Source: Candidatus Wirthbacteria bacterium CG2_30_54_11 (lineage in GTDB: Bacteria; Patescibacteriota; CG2-30-54-11). From it: a stretch of 23,041 nucleotides of DNA. Below are positions 1 to 6,906 of this stretch, one piece after another (the first letter of the stretch is position 1; every line of letters starts with the position of its first letter). A program made the translations under genes and the position numbers. The notes under the pieces were generated by a model. That model worked only from the letters and a program-made list of their open reading frames with translations. It did no database searches and was not told where the DNA came from. The stretch is from assembly GCA_001873755.1 (NCBI GenBank), contig MNZT01000096.1:1-23041 (forward strand), in the 5' to 3' direction.

Positions 1-28
1 ACTTAAGCCTCCATTAAGATAGTAACCG

Positions 29-124
29 GCCCACTCTTCTTTGTCATATCGGTTAACGAGGCTCTACATTTCCAAGGGTAATTCCTGGAACAAGTCCGTA
101 CCTGTTATCGAAGATAGAGTGGGC
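29..124. repeat. Inverted repeat with 9-bp arms
   Basis: GCCCACTCT at 29-37 is the exact reverse complement of AGAGTGGGC at 116-124, with about 78 bases between. A further G-T pair can extend the outer end. The spacing is too wide for a simple terminator but could close a structured RNA leader ahead of vorB. It could also be chance. Confidence 0.3.
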
Positions 125-127
125 TAA

Positions 128-209
128 CTAGGAGAAGAAGAGATATTTGCATTCCCGGAAGGTCACTAAAAGTGCCTTTGACAAACTTCGCTTCTTCTCC
201 TTCTCCTAG
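128..209. repeat. Inverted repeat with 14-bp arms upstream of vorB
   Basis: CTAGGAGAAGAAGA (128-141) pairs with TCTCCTTCTCCTAG (196-209) with a single mismatch, enclosing about 54 bases that contain a small CACT/AGTG hairpin. The arms are purine-rich and pyrimidine-rich, so part of the match reflects low complexity. The arm beginning CTAGGAG could also mimic or sequester a ribosome binding site. A regulatory RNA fold or the remnant of a small mobile repeat are both possible. Confidence 0.35.
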
Positions 210-291
210 CTTATCACTTCCAGCCCGTTTCCTTTATATGACATTTCTTCTGGTTACCCAGCAAATCAGTCACTATTAGTCGGAGCGACAT

Positions 292-1350
292 ATGGCCAAG
301 GTTTTGATGAAAGGCAATGAAGCGCTGGCCGAGGCTGCCATCCGGGCCGGGGTGGATGGCTTTTTTGCCTATCCGATCACTCCGCAGAATGAGATCGGGG
401 AATATATGTCATCCCATCTGACCCGCGCCGGCGGGGTTTTTGTCCAGGCGGAGAGCGAGATCGGGGCGATCAACATGGTCTACGGTGCGGCTTCGACCGG
501 CCGGAGGGCCATGACCTCATCTTCCAGTCCCGGCATCAGTCTGAAACAGGAAGGCATCTCCACTCTGTGCACGGCAGAGCTGCCCTGTGTCATCGTCAAT
601 ATGACGCGTGGCGGACCCGGCATCGGGAATATCGCTCCGGCCCAGTCTGACTATTTCCAGTCGACCAAGGGCGGTGGCCACGGCGATTACCATACTATTG
701 TTCTGGCACCATCGACTTTGCAGGAAATGGTCGATCAGGTGTACCTGGCCTTTGATCTGTCCGAGAAGTGGCGCAATCCCGTGCTCCTGCTGGGGGACGG
801 CGTCATGGGGCAGATGATGGAGCCGGTTGATTTCCGGGACCGGGAGAGACCGGAACGGCGGTCGGAGTTTGCTCCCTGGGCGCTGCGGGGGACCGAAGGC
901 GGGAGGAAACCGCGCCTGGTCAAATCTCTGTATCTGGTCGGTGACACGCTCTACGACTACAACATGAAGCAAAAAGAAAAATGGGATCGGATCATAGTCG
1001 AAGAATGCCGGCTGGAAGCCGTCGAGGTCGAGGACGCAGACTACGTGATCGCAGCATTTGGTTCGGTCGGGCGCATCGCCCGCAGTGCGCTCAAACTCGC
1101 GAGAGCGCAGGGTATCAAACTTGGCCTGGTGCGTCCCATCAGCCTCTGGCCGTTCCCCTATGAAGGGGTCAGGGCAGCGACTGCCCAGGCCAAAGGGATC
1201 CTCACCGTGGAGATGAATCTGGGCCAGATGGTGGAGGATATCCGTCTCTCGGTCGAGGGTTCTGTCCCGGTCAAGTTTTTCGGCAGTCCGGGCGGGCGCG
1301 TCCCCACCCCGGAAGAAATCGTCGCAGAGCTGAGAAAATCATTTATCTGA
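292..1350 (+). CDS. vorB: Branched-chain 2-oxoacid:ferredoxin oxidoreductase, alpha subunit (VorB)
   Basis: This subunit of a thiamine-dependent enzyme interconverts a branched-chain 2-oxoacid plus CoA with the acyl-CoA, CO2 and reduced ferredoxin. The 352-residue protein has the family length. Its N-terminus (KGNEALAEAAIRAG, then AYPITPQNEIGEY) is typical of the pyrimidine-binding alpha subunit of the VorB/KorA group. The segment MTRGGPGIGNIAPAQSDYFQ near residues 104-123 and the C-terminal SVGRIARSAL region also fit. The ATG at 292 follows a GGAG motif at 282-285. The beta and gamma subunits lie downstream, but a PAP2-type gene is inserted before the beta gene, and no ferredoxin-like delta subunit gene is seen next to it. 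Substrate preference (2-oxoisovalerate or 2-oxoisocaproate rather than 2-oxoglutarate) is inferred from similarity and from the HMG-CoA genes downstream. Confidence 0.86.
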   Translation: MAKVLMKGNEALAEAAIRAGVDGFFAYPITPQNEIGEYMSSHLTRAGGVFVQAESEIGAINMVYGAASTGRRAMTSSSSPGISLKQEGISTLCTAELPCVIVNMTRGGPGIGNIAPAQSDYFQSTKGGGHGDYHTIVLAPSTLQEMVDQVYLAFDLSEKWRNPVLLLGDGVMGQMMEPVDFRDRERPERRSEFAPWALRGTEGGRKPRLVKSLYLVGDTLYDYNMKQKEKWDRIIVEECRLEAVEVEDADYVIAAFGSVGRIARSALKLARAQGIKLGLVRPISLWPFPYEGVRAATAQAKGILTVEMNLGQMVEDIRLSVEGSVPVKFFGSPGGRVPTPEEIVAELRKSFI

Positions 1351-1358
1351 GATATTCC

Positions 1359-1988
1359 ATGTTTCGATCGATTCCAAAGTCGAACTGGTTCCTCCTGGTC
1401 ATCCTGGCTTTGAGCGGCAATGCCATGAGCATAGTTAATCGCCTGGATATCCCCGGAGAGATCCATCGGCTGGAAACAAGCCTGGATCGGGCCATACCGC
1501 TGGTATTGCCATTCATGATCCCATACCTCCTGTATTTTTTCTTCGTATTCGGCACAATAGGTTATATCTTTTTTCGTCATCCCGGAGTTTTTCCTGTATT
1601 CGCCTGGTCTATGATCGTGATTGGTCTGGCGACGGCGGTAATCAATGTGACTTACCAGTCCTACGCGCCGAGAGCGTTGGTGGAGGGGAGCGATATTTTT
1701 TCCATACTCCTTCGATGGCACTACGGCTTAAATCGACCCCTGACCGCGTTCCCGAGCCTGCATGTCTCCGACTCGGTCTGCGTCTCTTATTACCTGGGCC
1801 GCGTCCGAGTGCAGCAGGTCTGGCTGTGGCTGACCTGCGCCTTCCTGATCAGTATTTCGACCCTGCTCGTCAAGGAACACTATATCGCTGATGTCATCGG
1901 CGGTTTGGTATTGGGAGTAGTAGTATCTACGCTTCTGCCCAGGCTGCTGTCCGGGCGGCAGCGCGTCCGGATCGGCAGTATCCAGTAA
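1359..1988 (+). CDS. PAP2/Aur1-like membrane phosphatase or phosphotransferase
   Basis: The 209-residue protein has several hydrophobic segments (about 10-25, 48-72, 78-98, 150-170 and 178-196). It carries a PAP2-type active-site signature: PSLH at 132-135 and KEHYIADVIGG at 172-182, with His174 and Asp178. The usual SRxxxxxHxxxD motif is present only as S167-T168...H174...D178, so the Arg is missing. That pattern, with a Lys just before the His, resembles the inositolphosphotransferase (Aur1/PAP2_3) branch better than classical phosphatidic acid phosphatases. It probably acts on a lipid phosphate or phospholipid headgroup in the membrane. The gene starts 8 bases after vorB with a poor ribosome binding site and splits vorB from its partner gene. 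Its relation to 2-oxoacid metabolism is unknown. Confidence 0.72.
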   Translation: MFRSIPKSNWFLLVILALSGNAMSIVNRLDIPGEIHRLETSLDRAIPLVLPFMIPYLLYFFFVFGTIGYIFFRHPGVFPVFAWSMIVIGLATAVINVTYQSYAPRALVEGSDIFSILLRWHYGLNRPLTAFPSLHVSDSVCVSYYLGRVRVQQVWLWLTCAFLISISTLLVKEHYIADVIGGLVLGVVVSTLLPRLLSGRQRVRIGSIQ

Positions 1989-2008
1989 TTGTAACATCAG
2001 GGGGCGCC

Positions 2009-2746
2009 ATGACCATACGAGCCAAGAGATCAGAGGTACTGTCCGCGGGGATTACCCATTACTGCCCGGGGTGCGGGCATGGCATCATCCACCGACTGGT
2101 GGCCGAGTCAATCGAAGAGCTTGGGATCCGTGACCGGACCATCGGGGTGGCCCCGGTCGGTTGTTCCATCCTGTGCTACAACTACCTCTTGGTTGATTTT
2201 GTTGAGGCGTTGCATGGGCGCGCACCAGCCGTGGCGACCGGAGTGAAGCGCATGGAGCCGGAAAAGGTGGTATTCACCTATCAGGGGGACGGCGACCTCA
2301 TCTCCATCGGGTCCAATGAGATCCTCCATGCGGCCAACCGGGGAGAGGATATCACGGTCATCTTCGTGAACAATGCGATTTACGGCATGACCGGAGGGCA
2401 GATGGCGCCGACCTCTATCCCTGGTCAGGTGACCACCACTTCGCCACTTGGACGCGGGAAGAATCATGAGGGCTCACCGATCCGGGTGGTTGAACTCCTG
2501 AACGCCCTGGATGCGCCGGCCTACCTCACCCGGGTCGCAGTGAATTCGCCGAAGCATGTGCTACAGGCCAAGAAGGCGATCAAGACTTCCTTTCAAGCGC
2601 AGCTGGACGGCAAAGGTTTTTCCCTGGTCGAGGTGGTGTCGAACTGCCCCACGAACTGGAAGAAGACACCCCTGGATGCCAATCAGTGGATCGAAGATGA
2701 GATGCTCAAGTATTTTCCCCTGGGCGAAGTACGTAATCGTTTGTAA
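2009..2746 (+). CDS. vorA: Branched-chain 2-oxoacid:ferredoxin oxidoreductase, beta subunit (VorA), TPP-binding
   Basis: The 245-residue protein is the thiamine diphosphate-binding subunit of the oxidoreductase. YCPGCGHG near residues 13-20 and GCSILCYN near 51-58 provide cysteines in the positions used by KorB/PorB proteins for the iron-sulfur cluster. The TPP and Mg2+ motif GDGDLISIGSNE (about 92-103) ends in NNAIYGMTGGQ (about 120-130). The length is normal for the VorA/KorB group. A GGGGGC stretch lies upstream of the ATG at 2009. It works with the alpha subunit at 292-1350 and the gamma subunit immediately downstream. I rate the role high and the exact substrate lower. Confidence 0.86.
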   Translation: MTIRAKRSEVLSAGITHYCPGCGHGIIHRLVAESIEELGIRDRTIGVAPVGCSILCYNYLLVDFVEALHGRAPAVATGVKRMEPEKVVFTYQGDGDLISIGSNEILHAANRGEDITVIFVNNAIYGMTGGQMAPTSIPGQVTTTSPLGRGKNHEGSPIRVVELLNALDAPAYLTRVAVNSPKHVLQAKKAIKTSFQAQLDGKGFSLVEVVSNCPTNWKKTPLDANQWIEDEMLKYFPLGEVRNRL

Positions 2747-2763
2747 CGTCAAAAGGACAGCAT

Positions 2764-3306
2764 ATGAACACAATGTCTTTCCGTTTTGCGGGGTTTGGCG
2801 GGCAGGGTGTGCTGCTCATGGGCATGATGCTGACCTATGCCGGGATGGAAGAGGGCAAGCATGTTACCTGGCTCCCGTCCTATGGGGCCGAGATGCGTGG
2901 CGGTACGGCTAATTGCACGGTGGTGGTTTCGGATGATGAGGTCGCTTCCCCGGTCGCCGAATCCCCAGATGTCGTGGTCGTCATGAATGAGCCTTCGCTG
3001 GAGAAATTCGAACCGTTGGTCAGGCCGGGAGGATGGCTGTTCATCAATTCCTCGCTGGTCAAAAAGGCTGTGAAGAGGACCGATGTGCAAGTGGTTTCAA
3101 TCGATGCGACGAATATCGCCTATGAGTTGAAAAATGCCAGGACCGCCAATATGGTCATGCTGGGGGCCGTGGTCGGCAGGACCGGAACAGTCCAACTTTC
3201 TGTGGTCGAATCGTCGCTCCTCCCTGTTCTGGGTACGAGCAAGAAAGCGCTGGTAGAGATCAATATACAAGCCTTGCGTCGCGGTAGAGAGATAGCGAAA
3301 GGGTAG
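2764..3306 (+). CDS. vorC: 2-oxoacid:ferredoxin oxidoreductase, gamma subunit (VorC)
   Basis: The 180-residue protein matches the small CoA-binding gamma domain of 2-oxoacid oxidoreductases. FAGFGGQGVLLMGMML (about 7-22) is the characteristic glycine-rich start, and SYGAEMRGGTANCTVVVSD (about 39-57) is the family's second signature. The length is typical. AAAGGA about 7 bases ahead of the ATG at 2764 supports this start. It follows the beta gene by 17 bases, so the beta and gamma genes are contiguous while the alpha gene is separated by the PAP2-like gene. With the alpha and beta subunits it would form a complete three-subunit enzyme that needs a separate ferredoxin. Confidence 0.85.
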   Translation: MNTMSFRFAGFGGQGVLLMGMMLTYAGMEEGKHVTWLPSYGAEMRGGTANCTVVVSDDEVASPVAESPDVVVVMNEPSLEKFEPLVRPGGWLFINSSLVKKAVKRTDVQVVSIDATNIAYELKNARTANMVMLGAVVGRTGTVQLSVVESSLLPVLGTSKKALVEINIQALRRGREIAKG

Positions 3307-3307
3307 C

Positions 3308-4168
3308 ATGTTTTTCCTAAGTGTTCTGGCAGGTCTCGGGGTCGCGCTGGGATGGGGAATCGCAGATTTCGCACAGAAGAAACTGGTCATGGAGAACGGG
3401 GCCTATAGCATGATCCTGCCTCTTCAGGTAGCAACGACGGCCCTGGTCGGTGGTGTATGGGTATTGTTCCGCTTTCCTGTGCAGGTTTCGTTTACCGCAT
3501 TTTGCTGGATGCTGGCGGGCACCTGCCTGCTTACTGCTGCCTGGTTCCTATTCTTTCGGGCGCTTTCGATAGGGAATGTATCGGTCCTCTGCGCGTTGTA
3601 TGCATTTTATACGGTCATCCCTTTTTTTTGGCAGACAGTGGTGGAAAAAATCCAGTTAAATATTGTACAGTTTATAGGAATGGGTGTTGTGTTAATTGCT
3701 GGAATACTGATTTCTGTGGACTCCCGGAGTCTGAAGCAGGGGTTCAAAGCATCTCTTTCCAAAGGGGTAAAAGAAATTACCGCTGCACTTGTGATGTCGG
3801 GGTTTGGTTTTTTAATGATCGATCATGCAGTTCAGGAGATCGGATGGAAGTCTGGATATATTGTTCAGCAGATGCTTTCACTACTCGAGGTAGTCGTCAT
3901 TCTGCTTCTTCTGGGAAAGTTCAGGGAGTCACGTCTACCGGTGTCCTGGGGCTGGTTTAGTACGGTGGTTTTGGCCAATATAATTGCATTTGGAAGTTTC
4001 AATGCAGGCATGGAGATCGGATATGTGAGTGTGGTGGGGATCGTCGGCACTTTTTCCGTAGCGATCACGGCGCTGCTGGCCTGGCCGCTGCTGAAGGAAC
4101 GACTCGCTTTCAATCAATATCTGGGCATCGCGTTCGGCATCGTCGGCATCATCAGTCTCAGTCTTTGA
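3308..4168 (+). CDS. DMT-family (EamA) membrane transporter
   Basis: The 286-residue protein is almost entirely hydrophobic, with about ten predicted membrane helices arranged as two five-helix halves, the usual EamA/DMT layout. It opens with GLGVALGWGIADFAQKKLV and ends with LAWPLLKERLAFNQYLGIAFGIVGIISLSL, which is the typical last-helix region with a Lys-Glu pair before it. The ATG at 3308 lies one base after the vorC stop, so translation is likely coupled. The substrate cannot be read from the sequence. Export of an amino acid or organic acid would fit the neighbours but is a guess. Part of the gene (about 3601-3720) falls to roughly 36% G+C, well below the surrounding genes. Confidence 0.8.
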   Translation: MFFLSVLAGLGVALGWGIADFAQKKLVMENGAYSMILPLQVATTALVGGVWVLFRFPVQVSFTAFCWMLAGTCLLTAAWFLFFRALSIGNVSVLCALYAFYTVIPFFWQTVVEKIQLNIVQFIGMGVVLIAGILISVDSRSLKQGFKASLSKGVKEITAALVMSGFGFLMIDHAVQEIGWKSGYIVQQMLSLLEVVVILLLLGKFRESRLPVSWGWFSTVVLANIIAFGSFNAGMEIGYVSVVGIVGTFSVAITALLAWPLLKERLAFNQYLGIAFGIVGIISLSL

Positions 4169-4194
4169 ATAAACTCACCAGTTACCAGTGACTA

Positions 4195-4833
4195 ATGACA
4201 AACATTCCTTCGACTGAACAGTGCTATGGACTCTGGGATACCTATCATGTTCCAGACAATGTACGCGGACATCTCTCGCTTGTGAGGGACGTGGCCTTGC
4301 TTCTTGGGTGTGAACTGCAGAAGTCAGGGCAGACAGTTTTGCTGGAGTTGACCGAAGCAGGAGCTTTACTTCATGATGTGCTCAGATTCGTGGGTACGCA
4401 TCAGATCAATCTGCGATATTTCCAAGCACCCCCGACCAAGGAGGATTTTGAAGAATGGAGACGGCTGGATCAGAAATACCCAGGACTGAATCATGCCTGG
4501 GCAGCCGGAGCAGAGCTGCGTGAACTGGGATACGACGAAGCTCTCAGCCGGGTAGTGGAACGGCATGACTATGCCAAGGTCGTTGACCCGGATGATGGTC
4601 CGACCACCTGGGAAGAAAAACTGGTTTTTTATGCGGACAAGCGGGTCCTGCACCGTGAGCTGGTTTCACTTGAGAAGCGGTTCTCCGACAGTGAGGTCCG
4701 GTATCCGGAATTCGTCAATGTGCCGGGCGAGGAATTGAAAAGGGCAGCGATATATGAGCTGGAACGGGAGATATTTTCATACGTAGCGTTTCCACCGGAG
4801 GATGTGGGGGGTATACTGCATACATCTGGTTAA
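4195..4833 (+). CDS. HD-domain metal-dependent hydrolase
   Basis: The 212-residue protein carries a recognisable HD-type metal site: His26 in RGHLSLVRDVA, His60-Asp61 in ALLHDVL and Asp148 in FYADKRV. His100 and His124 are well placed to be extra ligands, as in HD proteins with two metals. Proteins of this kind hydrolyse phosphate esters such as nucleotides or cyclic nucleotides, but no substrate-specific motif is visible. The only usable start is the ATG at 4195; no Shine-Dalgarno sequence precedes it, and its upstream bases form a short repetitive stretch (CCAGTTACCAGTGAC). The stop codon at 4831-4833 falls inside the first GTTAAC unit of the repeat cluster that follows. Confidence 0.72.
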   Translation: MTNIPSTEQCYGLWDTYHVPDNVRGHLSLVRDVALLLGCELQKSGQTVLLELTEAGALLHDVLRFVGTHQINLRYFQAPPTKEDFEEWRRLDQKYPGLNHAWAAGAELRELGYDEALSRVVERHDYAKVVDPDDGPTTWEEKLVFYADKRVLHRELVSLEKRFSDSEVRYPEFVNVPGEELKRAAIYELEREIFSYVAFPPEDVGGILHTSG

Positions 4834-4907
4834 CGGGTTTGCGGGTTAACGGGTTCACGAGTTCTGGGGATCAACCCGTTAACTCGTTAACCCATTAACT
4901 CGTTAAC
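4829..4907. repeat. Cluster of GTTAAC palindromes with inverted arms
   Basis: Five copies of GTTAAC (4829-4834, 4845-4850, 4878-4883, 4886-4891, 4902-4907) and one ATTAAC (4894-4899) occur within 79 bases. GTTAACGGGTT at 4845-4855 is the exact reverse complement of AACCCGTTAAC at 4873-4883, giving an 11-bp stem with a 17-base loop. Further partial arms allow alternative pairings. The cluster begins at the stop codon of the HD gene and ends just before the ribosome binding site of the HMG-CoA synthase gene. It may be a terminator or attenuator-like hairpin, an operator array, or a genome-wide intergenic repeat. Confidence 0.6.
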
Positions 4908-4922
4908 GTATATGAGGTCCTC

Positions 4923-5963
4923 ATGGTCGGTATCATAGGCTACGGCGCATACATCCCGAAGTATCGTATCAAGGCAGAGGAGATCGCGGCGATCTGGGGG
5001 CAGGATCCCAGGCGCATCATCGAAGGCCTTCGCATTCAGGAGAAGTCTGTGCCCGGACTGGACGAAGACAGCGCGACCATGGGTATCGAGGCCAGCCGCA
5101 ATGCACTCGCCGTGGCCGGGATCGATGCTTCGACCATAGGAGCGGTTTACAGCGGTTCCGAGTCCAAGGTCTATGCGGTCAAGCCCAATGCCACCATGAT
5201 CGGAGACGCACTTGGCATCGGCCATAAATATAAGGCGGCAGATGTCGAGTTTGCCTGCAAGGCCGGTACCGCGACCATGCAGATGGTCGTTGCCGAGGTG
5301 GAGAGCGGGATGATCGACTGCGGTTTGGCGGTTGGCATGGATACGGCACAAGGGCGACCGGGCGATGCACTTGAGTACAGCGCGGCGGCTGGCGGGGCAG
5401 CGTTCCTCATCGGCAGCGACGAAAAAAAGATCCTGGCAAAACTTGAGGCTACCTGTTCGTCCTCGTCAGACACTCCTGACTTCTGGCGCCGTCAGAAGGA
5501 GGAATATCCGGTACATCGGGAGCGCTTTTCCGGCAAACCGAGCTACGAGGCGCAGATCGCCCTGTCCGTCGGCATGCTGCTTGAGCGCTTGAAGCTCAAG
5601 CCTGCGGATTTTGACCGGGCGGTGTTCCACACGCCCAACGGGAAATTTCCCCTGGCCATCGGAAAAAAGCTGGGTTTTACCATGAAACAGATGGAGGCCG
5701 GCTACATCGTCCCGGTGGTGGGCAATACCTATTCCGGCGCTTCGCTTCTGGGACTGGCGGCGACGCTGGATGCTGCCGGTTCTGGTGAACGCATTCTGGT
5801 CGCTTCGTATGGCTCGGGCGCCGGTAGTGATGCTTTCAGCTTTGTGACCACTCCCCAGCTGAAAAAGCGCCGGGACCGGGCGCCTCAGGTCCGAAACTAT
5901 ATCGATCACAAACAGTATCTGTCCTACGGCCAATATATCAGACACACAGGACATCTGGGATGA
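4923..5963 (+). CDS. HMG-CoA synthase, archaeal type
   Basis: It condenses acetyl-CoA with acetoacetyl-CoA to (S)-HMG-CoA, or runs in reverse. The 346-residue length and the opening MVGIIGYGAYIPKYRI match the short archaeal form rather than the eukaryotic or Gram-positive MvaS. Catalytic residues are in place: Glu80 in SGSESKVYAVKPNA, nucleophilic Cys112 in EFACKAGTATMQ and His236 in FHTPNGKFP. GAGG at 4914-4917 precedes the ATG at 4923. Archaeal HMG-CoA synthases form a complex with an acetoacetyl-CoA thiolase and a DUF35 protein; homologues of both lie downstream, separated by one membrane-protein gene whose start overlaps this stop codon (ATGA). It could feed mevalonate synthesis or, given the neighbours, an isovaleryl-CoA/leucine route. 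Confidence 0.88.
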   Translation: MVGIIGYGAYIPKYRIKAEEIAAIWGQDPRRIIEGLRIQEKSVPGLDEDSATMGIEASRNALAVAGIDASTIGAVYSGSESKVYAVKPNATMIGDALGIGHKYKAADVEFACKAGTATMQMVVAEVESGMIDCGLAVGMDTAQGRPGDALEYSAAAGGAAFLIGSDEKKILAKLEATCSSSSDTPDFWRRQKEEYPVHRERFSGKPSYEAQIALSVGMLLERLKLKPADFDRAVFHTPNGKFPLAIGKKLGFTMKQMEAGYIVPVVGNTYSGASLLGLAATLDAAGSGERILVASYGSGAGSDAFSFVTTPQLKKRRDRAPQVRNYIDHKQYLSYGQYIRHTGHLG

Positions 5964-6877
5964 CCACCCGCACCCTGCCGAAACATTTCCAGCTCCTCCC
6001 GAACGAGCAGCTGGTGGAAATTGTCCACCCCCACTGGTTCGCTTTTTATCGCACCTATGCCGTCTGGGCTTTGATCATAGCTGCGGGCGTAGTGCTGTTT
6101 TCGTGCCGAGAGGTGGTGGCATCAGTATTTCCATCTTCCCATCTCGATCTCCCGTTCAGTATTATCAACGGCCTCCTTTCGACCAACGGGTCTCTTCAGA
6201 TCAGCTACGATCTGCTGTCCAGATCGGCTCTCGACGGCCTGATCCTGGTGACCGCCTGGTGGTATGTACTGATCTTGATGGGAGCGTTCGTGGCTCTGGC
6301 CAAGGTAAACGGAGGATGGATGCTCGTTTTCCTCGCGATCGGCAGTCTGAGCACTGCCGCCGGGGTGCTCACCGGCTTCCCGACCTGGACTCCACTGTTC
6401 GGAGCAGCGCTGTGTTTCGCAGGTATGGTGATGACTGACCGGTACCGCCGGTCTCACTATTTCATCATCACCGATCTCAGGCTCATTCTGTATGTAGATT
6501 TTTTCCACCTGCAGGAACGAGACCTTCTCCTGAGCAGACTGAGCGATCTCGCTATCGACCAGACGCTGGTCGGACGGCTGTTTGATTTCGGGACCTTGAT
6601 CCCGATTTCCCTTTCTGGTTTCGGCATGGGAGCAGATATGTCCATGGTGGGCGTGGGAGCGCAGGCAGGTCCGCTGTCTGTGACGGGAGCTCTGGGGACC
6701 AGTGTCGGAGTCCCTCGTGCGAGAAGCCCTCATGTATTGTTCGGGGTGCCTGATCCACATGCCGTTCATGCCATACTGGAAAAGCTGATTTATACCAATT
6801 CCGAGGTCAAGCATCTACAGACCATCACCGACGAGTTGAAGAATATGAAATTTCTAACGACAAATGAATCCAAATAG
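5960..6877 (+). CDS. Membrane protein with bacterial PH-like (bPH2) domain
   Basis: The 305-residue protein has about four hydrophobic segments in its first half (roughly 25-43, 93-118, 120-138 and 140-156). A C-terminal domain follows that resembles bPH2 (YdbS/DUF304-type): HYFIITDLRLILYVDFFHLQ, then LSRLSDLAIDQTLVGRLFDFGTLI. The Tyr-x-x-Thr-x-x-Arg strand followed by a G-R-L-x-x-x-G-T turn is typical of that fold. The final 40 residues look helical and charged. Its ATG overlaps the HMG-CoA synthase stop, so the two are translationally coupled. The biochemical role of bPH2 membrane proteins is poorly known. There is no obvious link to CoA metabolism, and the gene separates HMG-CoA synthase from its usual thiolase and DUF35 partners. 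Confidence 0.65.
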   Translation: MTTRTLPKHFQLLPNEQLVEIVHPHWFAFYRTYAVWALIIAAGVVLFSCREVVASVFPSSHLDLPFSIINGLLSTNGSLQISYDLLSRSALDGLILVTAWWYVLILMGAFVALAKVNGGWMLVFLAIGSLSTAAGVLTGFPTWTPLFGAALCFAGMVMTDRYRRSHYFIITDLRLILYVDFFHLQERDLLLSRLSDLAIDQTLVGRLFDFGTLIPISLSGFGMGADMSMVGVGAQAGPLSVTGALGTSVGVPRARSPHVLFGVPDPHAVHAILEKLIYTNSEVKHLQTITDELKNMKFLTTNESK

Positions 6878-6906
6878 CTGTTTTTTCACCAACAGGGAGT
6901 GATACC

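Larger units (their letters stand above)
1..291. other. Non-coding leader region upstream of the vor genes
   Basis: No convincing reading frame is present in this stretch. It is somewhat richer in A+T than the genes that follow. It contains two long-range inverted repeats (29-37 with 116-124, and 128-141 with 196-209), listed separately, and one GTTAAC palindrome at 52-57. A TTGACA hexamer at 178-183 resembles a -35 box, but no good -10 box lies at the right distance; a TTTATAT stretch near 233-239 is a weak alternative. I looked for a T-box leader, because the next genes act on branched-chain 2-oxoacids, but the conserved T-box sequence is absent. It is best read as the promoter and leader of the long gene run, possibly structured as RNA. 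Confidence 0.5.

Noticed and set aside
1..291. T-box leader or amino-acid riboswitch for the branched-chain genes
   Set aside because: The conserved T-box sequence and specifier arrangement are not found, and no known riboswitch core is recognisable; only generic inverted repeats are seen.
4169..4194. Short CCAGTTACCAGTGACT-like stretch before the HD gene as a mobile repeat
   Set aside because: Only one short copy is visible in the window, with no flanking duplications, so nothing beyond local simple sequence can be supported.
4829..4907. CRISPR array
   Set aside because: The repeated unit is only about 6-13 bases, the spacing is irregular and some copies are inverted; there are no spacers of constant length and no cas genes nearby.
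6122..6814. 230-codon minus-strand frame inside the bPH2 membrane-protein gene
   Set aside because: The translation is charged and low in hydrophobic residues with no domain pattern, while the plus-strand frame has membrane helices and a bPH2-like domain and is coupled to HMG-CoA synthase.
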